This document shows, piece by piece, positions 1 to 12,300 of a stretch of 64,000 nt of DNA (the stretch's first letter is position 1; each line of letters begins with the position of its first letter). Made by a program: the position numbers and the translations under genes. This DNA comes from Trochalopteron elliotii (lineage: Eukaryota > Chordata > Aves > Passeriformes > Leiothrichidae). The notes under the pieces are model-generated. The model did not search any database, was not told the DNA's origin, and worked only from the letters and a program-made list of their open reading frames with translations. The stretch covers positions 960,452 to 1,024,451 of the forward strand of contig JANPWX010000081.1 of assembly GCA_024734555.1 (NCBI GenBank), read 5' to 3'.

Positions 1-3000
1 CTTGGAAAAATAATGGTTTAGAGGATAAATTTTGACTTATAAAGAGTTAATTACACAACACCTTTCATTCTGGGAAAAAAAACAGTCTCTTTCAAAATGC
101 CAGTATGACTTTCCCCAAATGTGTGCATCAGCATAACTTGTCTGAAAGTGAATGATCTCATGAAAAGACTTTTAGGCAGTTTTTGAGAACATGAAAACAA
201 CCCACAAGCAAACCAACCTACCAAAAACAACCCAGGAACTATAACTCACATGTTTATGAATCATCTGAAGGATTCTGTTCACCTGTTTTAATTATTTATT
301 TGATCTGTTAACTCTCAGTAAAAAAGTATAACCTCAATAGGTGCTAAAGCGATCTAGCAGGCCAGCATTTGATGCTACTTGAGCACTGATGGAGGAGATT
401 TGTGCCATGATAAACTTAAACCAAATAAAATGTAAAAGTCTTCCTCAGCATGGAAGGAAATAGACCAAGTGGCCGCTGTGATTAGGTGGTTTGAGAGCGA
501 TAGTTAACTTGAAATCTGCCCAGGGATCTAAAGCAAAATTAATTACTTATGAATTTAGAGTGCAACTTGGAGACATAGGGGATGGTCAGTCTCACGCAGC
601 AGAGTTATAAAAACTGGTGCAATGCATTTTTTTCAAAGTTTTGTGTTTGAGGACTTTTGTTACACAGTTTAATATCTGGAAAATGGAGGGTTTCAATATT
701 CTTCTTAGCTTGATGGAGAATGGGGGGAACTAACAAGGAACAAGAAAGACTATTCTAAGATAAGCTCTGCACAAATATCACAATATCAAATTTCATGGTG
801 CTCTTGATTTGTTTCACATGTGATAAGCAGAATTGACAAGAAAAAATGAAGACACCCACAAAACTGCTGCTCAGAGATGCATTGTGGAATTGTTAATATA
901 ACACTAAAACCAGAGAAAAATCAGAGAGAAATCAAAAAGAAACATTTTCTCAGGAATTTGTGCAATACAATATTAAATGTACTTGCTGTGTCATATAATA
1001 CTTTCTCTAGGACTCCATCTCTGAGTTGCCCTCTCAGAACAATTAAGTTTTGTCGATAACTGCAGCACAAATAGCGAGCTAAATCAAGTCTTTTGAAAAC
1101 CCTCTTTAATGAGGTAAAGCACAACAGCAAGTGTTGAATACCTATATTGATAATGTTCATGCTTTGCTTCTTTACAGCTACCTTAGGTGTGTGAAAGACA
1201 TTTATAGCCATAAAAATTAAAACACTTATTGTAACTGGTGAGGCCCAAGTGATTGCACTGAGCCCAATATTGATTGCAAGAGAGAGTTCCAGGGGGAACC
1301 AGAAGGGGGAATGGTGTCATTTTCCTTGGTGTTACTTCCATTGATTGATTGATTGATTGATTGATGTCTCAGCCATTCCTGGAATTGTAATAACAGAAGG
1401 CCCCAGAAGTCTGAGACCTTGTTCATGGGGTGCTAATGTCTTCATGCCCTCTATTGCAACTCCAGTCAGTGTGAGGATACCTCTCTTCATATTCTGCTGA
1501 CTGGGATTTATGTTCCCTGGGAACCCTTGAAAGGTTTTTTGGTTTTCTTTGGTTTTGTTTTCCAGGACAAATACATAAAAGCAGTTGTGTCACTAGCAAC
1601 GTATTTTCAAAATATAGGCTAAATGATAATATCTTTTTCAGACTGTTGGTAATATTTTGTGGTTTACTCTGCATCCAACCTGCCAGTGCTCTCCTAGCTT
1701 CATTAGAGAATGACAAGTGATTATATTTACTATGCCATTACATTTCTGAAAACAATATCCCACTTTATTTCTCTCTGAACAGCATAATGCCTTACCTGAT
1801 AAGGAGGGAAAGGTTAAATGAAGATACTTGTCCTAATTTGAGGGTTTAGAGTTGGAATTCATAACTGGTAATATATCCCCACATAGATAAGGCACACTGC
1901 CAACAACTCTTTTGGAAGCCTTCAGACTTTGCTCAGTCCAGGGCAGATATTAATTTCCATCTTCTTATCTTCAAACACTGTCACAACTATACACATTCCT
2001 GGCTATAGACAGGCAGTCTTATGGATCAGATTGACATCATTCAGTTCTGCACCTTCCTCATTAGTCATGAGATCATTGGCCCAGCTGTTTCCAGGTGCTA
2101 TGTTCAATTCTTAGGGGCAGAATGAGAAATTCAGTATAAATTATTCAAGCTCTTTTTTTAAAAAAATATAAAATACTGATTGATTACTGACAGATCATAG
2201 ACCCCCTTCACACCTGTATACTGACAATATGTCCAAACCAAGCTGAGGTAAGCTTTGCATTTCTAAGTAGCCATTTCTTTTTATGAATTATTGACATGCT
2301 GTCTTATATTTAATCATGCTTCAGGGTATCATTTTCACCTCTTACTGCTTTCTCTATTGTTCTGTTTTTTTCATGTCACTCTCTCTTGTTCTTCCATTTT
2401 CCTTCCATTTAGTATTTTTTCTACCCTTTTTTTTATTAGCTGGAAGAACTTTAAAAATTTTATTTCTCTCCCTTTCACATATAGTGTCATTTCCTTGTAT
2501 TGTTTCTTTTTTGCAATAGTCTAGATGGTGACGGACAAACATTGGCATTACATTAATGGCTGAGCAGAGGTATTCTAATATAAAATTTGTGGGGTCCAGT
2601 GACTACATTGTTTCATTAGAAAGACAGCATTTAAAGAAGGTATTTATTAGAAGATTTGTTTTTACTTTTCCCATTGTCAACAGCATGATGCAGGAATTCA
2701 GGGCAAATCATCTTACTGATGCCATGAACTGCCATGTATTTTTCATTAACCAGAAATAGCCTGAATTCAGATCATAGTCCTCAAACATGAAATGATCCCA
2801 CTTAGAAGTCCAGATGGACTGTGCCTGCTGCCTTTGTGGAAACACTGCTGCTGGCTGATGCAAATGTTCAGCAACATTCCTGGACTTGCTATTGAAAATC
2901 TGACACTGCACATTAGATCTTCTTTGCCCAAAGTGTTCCTACTGCAAACACAGAAAACATAGCCCTACAGGTTATTTGTAGATATGTCTCATATCTTGAT

Positions 3001-3515
3001 AAAAAAATATTGGTATAGATCATGCAAAGCACTTCAAAATTGTCCTTACTTTTTCACTTGTGTTTCTATTAATTTTCTTGTTTCTTGTGCTTTTCCTTCT
3101 CCAGCAAGAGTTTTTTTTCTTTTTTTTGGTTTTTCATTTTCATATTGTTTCTTTTTCTTATCATCTCCACATCTGAACTTAAATTGCATTTTTTTAACAA
3201 TCATTGCAAACATTTTTAGAAGAATGATATTTTACCGTGACATATCACTGTAAACATAACATTAGCTTCTCTCATGTCAGCATCTGGCTATGTCCTTTTA
3301 TCTTGAGTCAGCCAGAAAACTCCACCTGGTGAAAAGAGGGGGTAAGAAATCAATGAGACCTTTAAGCAAAAAATGACTGTAATGTTTAGAAAGTATTTGC
3401 CTATCTCTTGGGATAAATACCAATGTTATTCTAAATATTCGTATTACTCTCATGGGAAATAATTCAAAAATTACCAAATTAAACTTAGTGGCATTATTTT
3501 TTGCATTAAAAAAGT
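1..3515. other. AT-rich unique sequence, no gene recognised
   Basis: No coding region, RNA gene or transposon is recognised. Open frames are all under 100 codons and lack domains. The stretch holds one TTGA microsatellite (1340-1366) and two T-rich segments (about 2336-2520 and 3045-3200), whose translations are merely Phe/Leu/Ser-rich. It may be intergenic or intronic; nothing in the sequence distinguishes these. Confidence 0.6.
1340..1366. repeat. (TTGA)n tetranucleotide microsatellite
   Basis: About six perfect tandem copies of TTGA/ATTG are seen directly. It is short and probably of little consequence, but may vary in length between individuals. Confidence 0.9.
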
Positions 3516-3608
3516 TCTCCCTTTCCTCTTTCCCCTTTCCTCTTTCCCCTTTCCCCTACTTTTTTCCCTATTTCTATTTCTCTTCCCCCCACTTCTCTTC
3601 TTCTCCCC
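3516..3608. repeat. Polypyrimidine tract with internal CTTTCC-type repeats
   Basis: Over 90 bases the plus strand is almost wholly C and T, with only a few A residues. The left half consists of near-tandem CTTTCCTCTTTCCC-like units. Such homopurine/homopyrimidine tracts can adopt triplex DNA; that is general knowledge, not something shown here. Confidence 0.8.
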
Positions 3609-4376
3609 ATTGTTCCACATCCAGTTGATTCCATTTTTATACTTTTACCCTTATGCAAAGTTTACAGTGTTGTTCTGTGAGTAGCAGAGCTAATACACTC
3701 ACTTATTATCTGGCATTTCCTTCAGCTCTGTGTTAACCTTCCAGTGGTCTAGTTGTGCATCTGATCTAATAAGTGCTCCATACTATTGATGTCTTTCCTT
3801 TGCTGTCCTCATGCCCTGTTTGATATCATGGCTTCATGGGGAGAGCAGCTCTGCTTGAATCTTTGCATTTTTCTGCTGGTGATATTTTGTTAAATGTTGT
3901 TCAGTGATTTTTGGAATCGCTTTGACTTTGATGGTATTCTGAGTATATCCCTCTCCTTGACATAGCTGCTTTTATCAGGAAAGTTCAGTTTCTTTTTCAC
4001 CTGATTTTTCACCTAAACTTATCACAAGGCTCTGTTTCCCTGTTCATCTTTCTTCCCAATTTTTCATTTTTCTACTTAGTACTGTTGTCAACACTTTGTC
4101 TAAATTGTTGAGGTTTCTGCCAGTTGATCTGTGGCCCTCATATGCTCAGTGTCAGCTTGGACTCTGGGGCCTGCAGCATTTGTCAGTGGGAATATTTTTG
4201 GTTCTTTACTCTCTACCTTTTATTGTGTGACTGTGTGTTCACTTGGCAAGCTGAGAAGCCGTTGGACAAAGTCTGAAGAGAGGTTTTAGTCCTAGAGAAT
4301 GCATCTCAGAAGCAGAAGAATGAATGAGCAGGTTCTGAACCATTCTAAACAGATTAAGTGCAGGGAAATAAAATAC
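3609..4376. other. Unique sequence, nothing recognised
   Basis: Ordinary AT-rich sequence between the polypyrimidine tract and the GAT microsatellite. No open frame, repeat family or RNA gene is recognised. Confidence 0.5.
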
Positions 4377-4422
4377 AATAATGATGATGATGGTGATGAT
4401 GATGATGGTTATGGTGGTGATA
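4377..4422. repeat. Imperfect (GAT)n/(GGT)n trinucleotide repeat
   Basis: An interrupted run of ATG/GAT triplets with GGT variants is seen directly. The interruptions suggest an old, stable array. Confidence 0.85.
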
Positions 4423-7400
4423 GGTAAAGAGATAGTAGGAAGTCAAGCAACACCCTAGTCTGAGAAACTAATTGTGATAAATATATATGTCTAAGGAACA
4501 AGAAAAATGTGTGATGGGGTTCAGAGGGTGTAGATACGGGGTGGAAAAAACATGGAATTACAGTGCAATTCCTGCTACTATTGGTATCATTTCTACTGCA
4601 AGGCCTGAGTTCATATTTTGTGGGTTACTGGGCAACAACTTGGCTTCTTCACTACTAAGACACCTCAAACCACAAATGTTGCAGTGTATTTTCTGATCAC
4701 ACCAGATTCACTTGGTAAAAGATTTTGGGTAGGTCCATTCTGTTTGCTGCCAAGAAACAGAGTCCACTACGAGTAGTATAAATTTCTTACCTCACCTTGT
4801 ATAAAAGAGCCTTGTATAAAACTGACAGGACTCTGTCAATTTATTTAATTCCGCCATATGTTCAAAATATTTTCCATTTTTACCCCCTTTAAAAATGTGG
4901 AAATACTCTGCAGCCACCAGTTGCTGTGGAAATATATTTTTTCCGTGGACTTTCTATGCACCAAAAAATATTGTCAGGAGCTATTAGGTGACTACGTGGG
5001 AGGTTGTAAGTTTTTACTGCTGTTACACTTCACAGAACCACTGCATTTTTTCTCATGGGTTGTACCTATTAGCCATTAAATTATTCAGTCTTTCAATGAT
5101 TATCTCTCAAGATATCAGAAAAATTCATTTTATCCAGATACCAAACCCTACAACCCCTACTTTTTAAAATAGAACAATCACAGGACTTGAATTTTGCAGC
5201 TTTGTTTTACTGCCTGTGTCATTAAATCAGCTTTCAGTAGTCCCTATTGTTTCACAATTCTGGTGAAGGCCTTATTCTCCTATCTCACTTTTTCATGCCC
5301 TTTGGAGAAAAAAAACTATGCTAATTACCCTATTTAGGTTTAGGCAGAGTGGAACCTAAACCATTACAAACCTCACTAACCATCTATTTCTGAACTTAGA
5401 GTACAAAACAGGAATAACAGTTTCATGAAGAGATGGTAAAAACGTCATCAATAGTCCATGAAACTACATATTTTCCAAAGCTACTGTGCTTTGATTTGAA
5501 AGAGGTGTTCAAAGCATTAGGTTATATACATTACATAACTGCATTGTAAGAACAAATATATGATACTGTTTGGTTTTTTTAAACCTGCTTAGCAGAACAA
5601 AAAGAAAACTATCAAATAGAAATAAAAGAGTTATTGATGCACCTGATCATGATGGTGTTGGCAATGAGTGCACTTACAAGTAGTCTTAGTGCTCACCATG
5701 TTCTGCAGATAAACACAATGCAGTCACATGGATTGGCTGCAGATCAGGTGGGATGACAAAGAGTTTGTTAGGGGAAGAAATACTCTAGGAGCATTATGGA
5801 GGTGAAAACTCTTCAGCACCAAAGTGCTCATCAATTTTCTCAAGAACAACCCCTTTTCTATTCATCCCTCTACAAGACAAGCTGAACACTGCCTGTGCTC
5901 TGGAATCTTGACAGTTAACTAAGACTAGGCGCTGCAAGAAGGATACAAATTGTTCAGAAGAAGTAGACCAAGAATTCAACTAAATGTTGGTGCAAGTAAA
6001 TGAAGTAATATGCCACACCCCTTAATCTGAGTCTCAACTGTTATGCAGTTGATGGGTCAAAAAGGCAAGAACCAGACAATATTTCTTGAAAAGCTAATAC
6101 TTAAAAAGCAGAGGGAAACTTGCATCAAAGATGAAGACATCAGAATATAATGGTGCTATTAATAAGAAGATTTAGGAGGAAAGGATATCTTTAAGAATCT
6201 GACTGGATGGTGATTTCTCTGATTTCAACTTTCTAGATAACTCTATTTATTCATTGGTTTGGTTTTTTGTGTATTTATTTATTTATTGGTTCTGTAGAGA
6301 ATGTTTTGGGACTTTTTTCGTTGGTTTTGTAAGTATTATCTTGGGCTGCTGCCTGCAGATGTTTCAGCATAAAGGCTGGATGTATTTTGCATTATGGGCT
6401 GGGAGAAAATTGATATTGGTTAGCTAAATCACACTATAGTAGTTGTTAGTGTGCAACATCACTCCACAGCCATTCAATTTTGGATTTCTATACATGAGGT
6501 TGCTGTATGAATGTTTGGTAAAGAGGTGTTATCACAAAGACAGCATTATAACTAAAGTCAGATACTATCATTCCTCTCATCTTTTACTGGCAGTGTTCAC
6601 TATTTTCTTTATAAATACTACACTTTTTACTTTTGGTAGAAGTAACAAGACATTTAATCTTTCTCAATACATAAAACTGACATGAGATCAAATGTTACAT
6701 CACTGCAACTGAGAAAAACTGCAACTACAATAACGGGGTAATTTGCCTTTGCTTATTTTTTTCTTCAATTTTTCTCTTTTTTTAATTTATTTTTTATTTT
6801 AATCTTTTTTAAAGCTGATGCTCACAGGCCTTCCAAAAATTAGTTCACTGAATAAAAGCTTACTTCAAGTATAGGCCCAAGTTTGCAAAATGTTTCAGCT
6901 TCTTAATAGCTATTCATTTAAAACACTACAGAGAAGGTTCACAATTTTAAAAAGAAATCATAATTTTGCATATCACATTAGAAAGATGAAATTGATTTTG
7001 TTATGATAGAATGACCCAGTAGGCATGCAGAATGCTAGCTAGCTAGTAATCCAAAAAGAAACTGAATATTTGTACACGCTTCATTAAGCAATTATCATTG
7101 TAATTTATTTTAATTTTTTAAGGGAGAAAGGAATTTAGGGATGCAATGTTTACTTAGAATGTATATCATTATGCCATGTAAAATAGATGGTTCTAGCACT
7201 GTGTAATGCTACTGTTTTTAAATCAATAACATTTATTAATTGACTAATCATATTTGCTCAGCCTTTTAGTCTGCAGTTAATTATTTAAGACCATGGAAAA
7301 TGTCAAGCCTCATAAACTGTTTTTCGAGTGGTAGTAACAAGTATAATAATCAACCTTCTATTTTTTTTTAACTTTTCCTTTCCTTTCCTTTCAGTTGAAA

Positions 7401-8799
7401 TGACATTCTATAGAATAGGTAGAAATAAAGTTGTAAGACAAAAGATATTTCGAAACAAGAAAAAAAAATACACCTCTCATATTTAATGCTTAATAATTTT
7501 TCAATGGCAATTTGAAAGACAGTAGTTTGAGTCTCCAAAATCATTGTTGTCTTCTTCATAGCAGAGGATCAGTTTGGATACTTTCTTTCACTGTTGTCCT
7601 GAATTTTGAAAATTGATAATTTTAGTCAAAACTCATTTTTTACAGTTGGTGGCAGAAGTGAATGAATCAATATAATTTCATTTTAATTTTTTTTTAATTG
7701 CAAACGGTTTTTCTATTATGTTTTTAGAAGTGTCTGAAGAGTTTGATGAAAAGCGATACCAATTAGTCATTCCTTTTCTTCCTGCCTGTTTTTTTTAATT
7801 AGATTTCCATTCATTAATAATAAATCTATGCCGTAAATGCAGTAGACATTTCACTAATTTTGTAAATATTAAATTTTTATTAGAAAATGTTCCTAAATCT
7901 GACAGAAAAGACCAAAAATTATCATCTGCCTTTGCTGGAGAAAAGTAATTTTTAGAGCTAAACATAAATTTGAGTTTCTTTCATAATGATTTTTGTATTT
8001 GCTTCTTGACAGCCTGTTTCTAATTTTTCTGGCAACATTATCATTGCTAGTTTTGATTGATGATCGTGCTTTGGGAAGACATTCACAATTTATGTAATGT
8101 CCCGTAAGAGAGTACCTCACTGCCAGCACAAAATTGCAGTAATTTAAGACATATCACTTTCAACAACTATATAAGGATTTAGTATATATAATAAATACTT
8201 AGATACCTCCTTAATCACACCATTATAAATGCTTTAGACTGTGTTAATTCAATATTTACATTAAACATAAAAAGCATGAATCCAGATTGGTACATGACTA
8301 CAGACTATGCCTAAAGGAAAGATTCTTCTTTACACTTACAAAAAATACTTGAGACTTCTGAATGTCACTAGTGGCATCTGAAAAGACTTGACAGAGCTCT
8401 AAAGAGGCCAAATTAGTCCAGCTTCTGTGTAAAGGTGGGAATTCAACTGATGTCAACCGCAGAGTGTAAAAAAGGAAAAAAAAATAGTGGGGTAAAATGT
8501 AGTCTTTTATGGAAGTAAAATAAGGTTTTGAACCAGCAGTATTTCATAAATCACTTGAGTGTGCTCACAAAAAATGACTTTTTTTTTTTTTTTACTTTGA
8601 TGTAGAGCATAATAGTATATGATAGAATGATAGAAAATAAAATGCAGTGGAGTATAATGTGGAGGTATAAGATGAAATTGTAGCAGATAGAAAATGAAAA
8701 AAAGAACCATTCTACCTGTGAAAAATGAAACACACCTCTTGATGTAACTGTAACAGTAAAGGTGTTTGTCATTTGTGAGTAATGTGCAAAAGTGACCAG
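4423..8799. other. AT-rich unique sequence with low-complexity segments
   Basis: No gene is recognised. The stretch includes a T-rich segment at about 6749-6812, three CTAG units near 7032-7045, and a 15-base T run at 8579-8593. The part from about 7150 to 7320 is dense in TAAT-type homeodomain core sites and is discussed as a possible conserved noncoding element. Open frames remain under 85 codons except where they run into the LTR to the right. Confidence 0.5.
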
Positions 8800-9393
8800 T
8801 GGCACAGTCAATGAAACAAAGGAAAAGTCAGACTGGATGGGGAACCACTGTGCTTTAGCACCTGCTGCCAACCACCACACCTGCAGGATGGGGGAGAGAA
8901 CCACAACAGTGAAAGTGAGGAAACTTCTGGGTTGAGGTAAAGGCAGGTTAATAGGGAAAGCAAAAGCTGAGCACACAAGCAAAGCAAAACAAGGAATTCT
9001 TTCACTTTCCAGATTCAGGCAGGTGTTCAGCCATTGCCAGGAGAGCAGGGCCCACCATGACAATGGTGGCTTGGGAAGAAGAACACCACACGGTGAATGT
9101 TTCCCCTCCTTCCTTCTTCCCTCTGGATACTGAGCATGGTGTCACATGGTCTGGGATATCCCCTTTGTCACTTGGGGTCACTGGTCCTGTGTCCTTTCCC
9201 AGCCTTTCCTGCACCTCCAAGCTCCTCACCAGTGGTGTGGCATAAGGAAAAGAAGAGGCCTTGCTTCTGTGCAAGCAGTGCCCAGCAAGAACAAAAATAT
9301 ACCTGTCCTCAATACTATTTTCAGAAAAAATCCAAACCACCACCCCACACTGGACACTGTGTAAAAAACGCTATCCCAGTTATAATCAGCACA
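8800..9393 (-). mobile_element. Degraded avian ERVL-like LTR, minus strand
   Basis: This block is richer in GC than its flanks and matches, from memory, a widespread avian endogenous retrovirus LTR. On the minus strand it opens at 9393 with TGTGCTG, the expected TG start. Further in are segments typical of this LTR: an ACTGAGCATG-like stretch near 9129, an AAGGAATTCTTTCAC stretch near 8992, and a TTAATAGGG-type segment near 8948 that on the minus strand lies where a poly(A) region would be. The right end looks exact; the left end is uncertain. No gag, pol or env reading frame is seen, so it is either a solo LTR or a decayed remnant. A minus-strand open frame (8551-9063) crosses it but is not a known protein. 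Confidence 0.72.
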
Positions 9394-12300
9394 GGATCTG
9401 TGCTGATTAAGTGACCCACACAAATTATGTGAATATCATCATGGCTTAGACATGCCAGATGATTCATATTGAAAAGAATACTTTACTGTAAACTACCAGT
9501 TAACATAAACTAGAGAAACACAAGAGTCTTCAGCATAATTCTAGAAGTTGGTATAAAATTACTCTGCATATCTAGAAGAAAATATGACAGTGCTGTCATA
9601 ATAGAGAAGACAGATGTGTAAGAAAATATAAACTAATAGTAATAATAGTACAAGTTTTTCTATTGAGACATCTGCATCTGAAATAGGTTGCTTGGTTCTC
9701 ATTCTATTTATGGAAAAGTGGCAGGTAAAACTGAAATGTTTTAGGTTCCTGTGTCATGAATAAAGGCACAGAGGATCTCCAGAAAAATAAGATTGATATT
9801 TTTACCACAAAGATAGAGAGGTACTCATGCAGGTTATGTTTGTATTAGCTATTAACTGAAATCTGTTTCTGCTGTTTCAACAAGAGCAGTTCAACAGGTA
9901 CAATAGATGGTTCTATTGTTCCTCATATTTCTGTTGTATGTGTTTCATAGAGTTTACATTAGATAAAGCTGGATACTTGGGCCAAATGTGGCTATATACA
10001 TATGGCTTCAAGTTCTCTGATGAAAACTTATTCAATAAACCTTTATTTCCTTGACTACACACACTTCCACCTATCTCCTTAGAAATCACAGTGTCATTTC
10101 ATCTATTTCGTGTGGATGACTAGCACGTTATTGCATTTGTGTTCCTACTACCTCTACCTTTATAATCCATATAAGAATAAAGCATCATTTATCTTCATGA
10201 TGTTGCTGTTGTTAACCCATATTTCAAATTTGCATTGTGTGGTGGTTGCTGCCCAACCCAACTGTCCTTTTTTCTTTCTTCAGTGTCCACAGGAAAGTGT
10301 CAGAGTGGAGTGTTCATCCTTTGACTGCAGCAACTAATGCAGAACACTGGATTGCCAGTTCTGTTGTAGTTCTAGTTTGAAAAATAAAACAGTATACCAG
10401 TTCTTCCTTCCTAGTGATTTAATTGAAGAGTTTGTGGAGAAATGTTTGGTGGTGAGGGAACAGCTCACGTGCCCTGCTGTGAACTGGTCTTTGGCATCAT
10501 CCCTTCCAATTTTCAGAGCCTACATTTATCTTCAAAGTGAGAGTACTACAAACCCTTCAGGTGAGTTTTGCAGCCCATGACTTATCACTTAGTGCCAAGC
10601 CAGATCCCAGTGGGCAAATCTATCTTGGTTCAAGCAATGACAAAGGTCTCTGAGATGGAAGAGCAGTTCCAGGCTTATGAGTGGAAAGCTGGAAGATGCT
10701 GAGTGCAGTGCTTGCCCCTTTTATGACACACATGGACAACTTCAGGTGGTCAGAGGAGCTCAAGAGCCTTGTTAGGCTTGTGAACAAGACTCTGTGCCAT
10801 GGTACCCAGTGGCTGTGTTACCATGACCCCCTACACAACTTGATGCCCCCCTCTAAAGAGGAGAGAATATTTGGGTCTTGTGGTGAGATTCCTGTTTAGC
10901 TTCTTCACAAGGGAAGAGAAAAAAGAGAAAAGCTGCTCTGCAAACACAGTCTGCAGATCAAATGCAAAAAATGGGCATAAGGCCAGGATTCTCTCCAAAA
11001 CCATAGTATTGCCTTGTTTTAAACTGTTCATGTAGAGATGTCTATAAAGCTATAGAGATTCAGAAGTTACAGGTAAATCTTAATCTGTTTCTTTTAACCT
11101 TTTTCATTATACAGTGAAAAAAAGAAATTTAGTGTAAATGGAAATCGATACATTAAAAACTCATTGTCTTGAGATATAATTGAGGCCAAGAGCTTAGCAA
11201 GGTTCAGTGAAGGATTAGACACATATGTGGATAATAAGAACACTCACTGTTATTTCATATATATTAATTTTCTTTTTTTTAGGCAGGATTTACGCTTTAA
11301 AAATTCTATTAATTGATACGGATTATGAAATTTAACCTCTAGGAAGATTATTTAATTCCTGGGCACTACAGAGTTTATTTTTTCTCTTCCTTTTTATGAT
11401 TGACAGACAGAATTCAGGGTTTGACTGGTTATGCATGTAGCATAGTAGGAGAGTTGATATTCTATCATACACTTTACTGTGCCAAGGTAACTGTGTCAAG
11501 TTTTATCAATACTGAAAATTTTGATTATAAACTGAAGCTAAGTTTTGAGACATACAGATTAAGATGTGAACCTTGCTCTAAACATTCTGAAACAGGTTTT
11601 ATATTATTCTTCTTTCTTCTTCAGCTTGCTAACATATAAATTACTCCCGTGGATGAATCAAAAAAGAATGAAAATGCTGCAGTTTCTAATCCTGCAGATT
11701 GCATTAGCAGGGCAAAAAATTTCTACCAAATACTTTGCTGCAACTTTAAAAATACTTTTTTTTTTTTTTTGGTCTGATATCTCTTGATATTGGTGTGTAT
11801 AGTTCTTCACCCTGAGAATTCTAGATACTTTTAAATCAGCTCCCTGAAAGTTAAACTCCTGGTAGTTTTATTTCCACAGGATGGTTTAATCTATGTAAAA
11901 AATTTGGAAATTTAAAGTTGTAATGAAATGGGATCCAAGAACAGCAAATTAATGTAGTTAAATGGGTTTAAGTTGGTCATGATTTGGGATTTTTTCTTTA
12001 GAATGATTGGTCAGGCATATTACAATTAATTTAATGGTATTCTATAAGTGTGCAGTCTCTTGTGTATACCTTTTCTAGCTTTTTATTCCTGAATGAAAGA
12101 GCATCACTGTATTAAAACAATGTTTCATCATGACCTATCAAAGGAGTGAGCTATAAACAAAGGTTACAAGTGAAGAACTTGATACTCACTAAAAATTAAA
12201 GAACACAGGGAGAGAAACTCAGTCTCCTTTCTCCTCTTTTTGTGGGGTATGAAACAATAACCTAATTTTTTTTCTTTTTCTTTTTTTTTTCCCCAAGTGG

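Noticed and set aside
8551..9063. 170-codon minus-strand frame
   Set aside because: It runs from the degraded LTR into AT-rich flank and does not match a known retroviral or host protein.
10560..10900. Possible processed pseudogene in a GC-richer patch
   Set aside because: I could not match any frame to a known protein, and there is no A-tail or flanking duplication to indicate retroposition.
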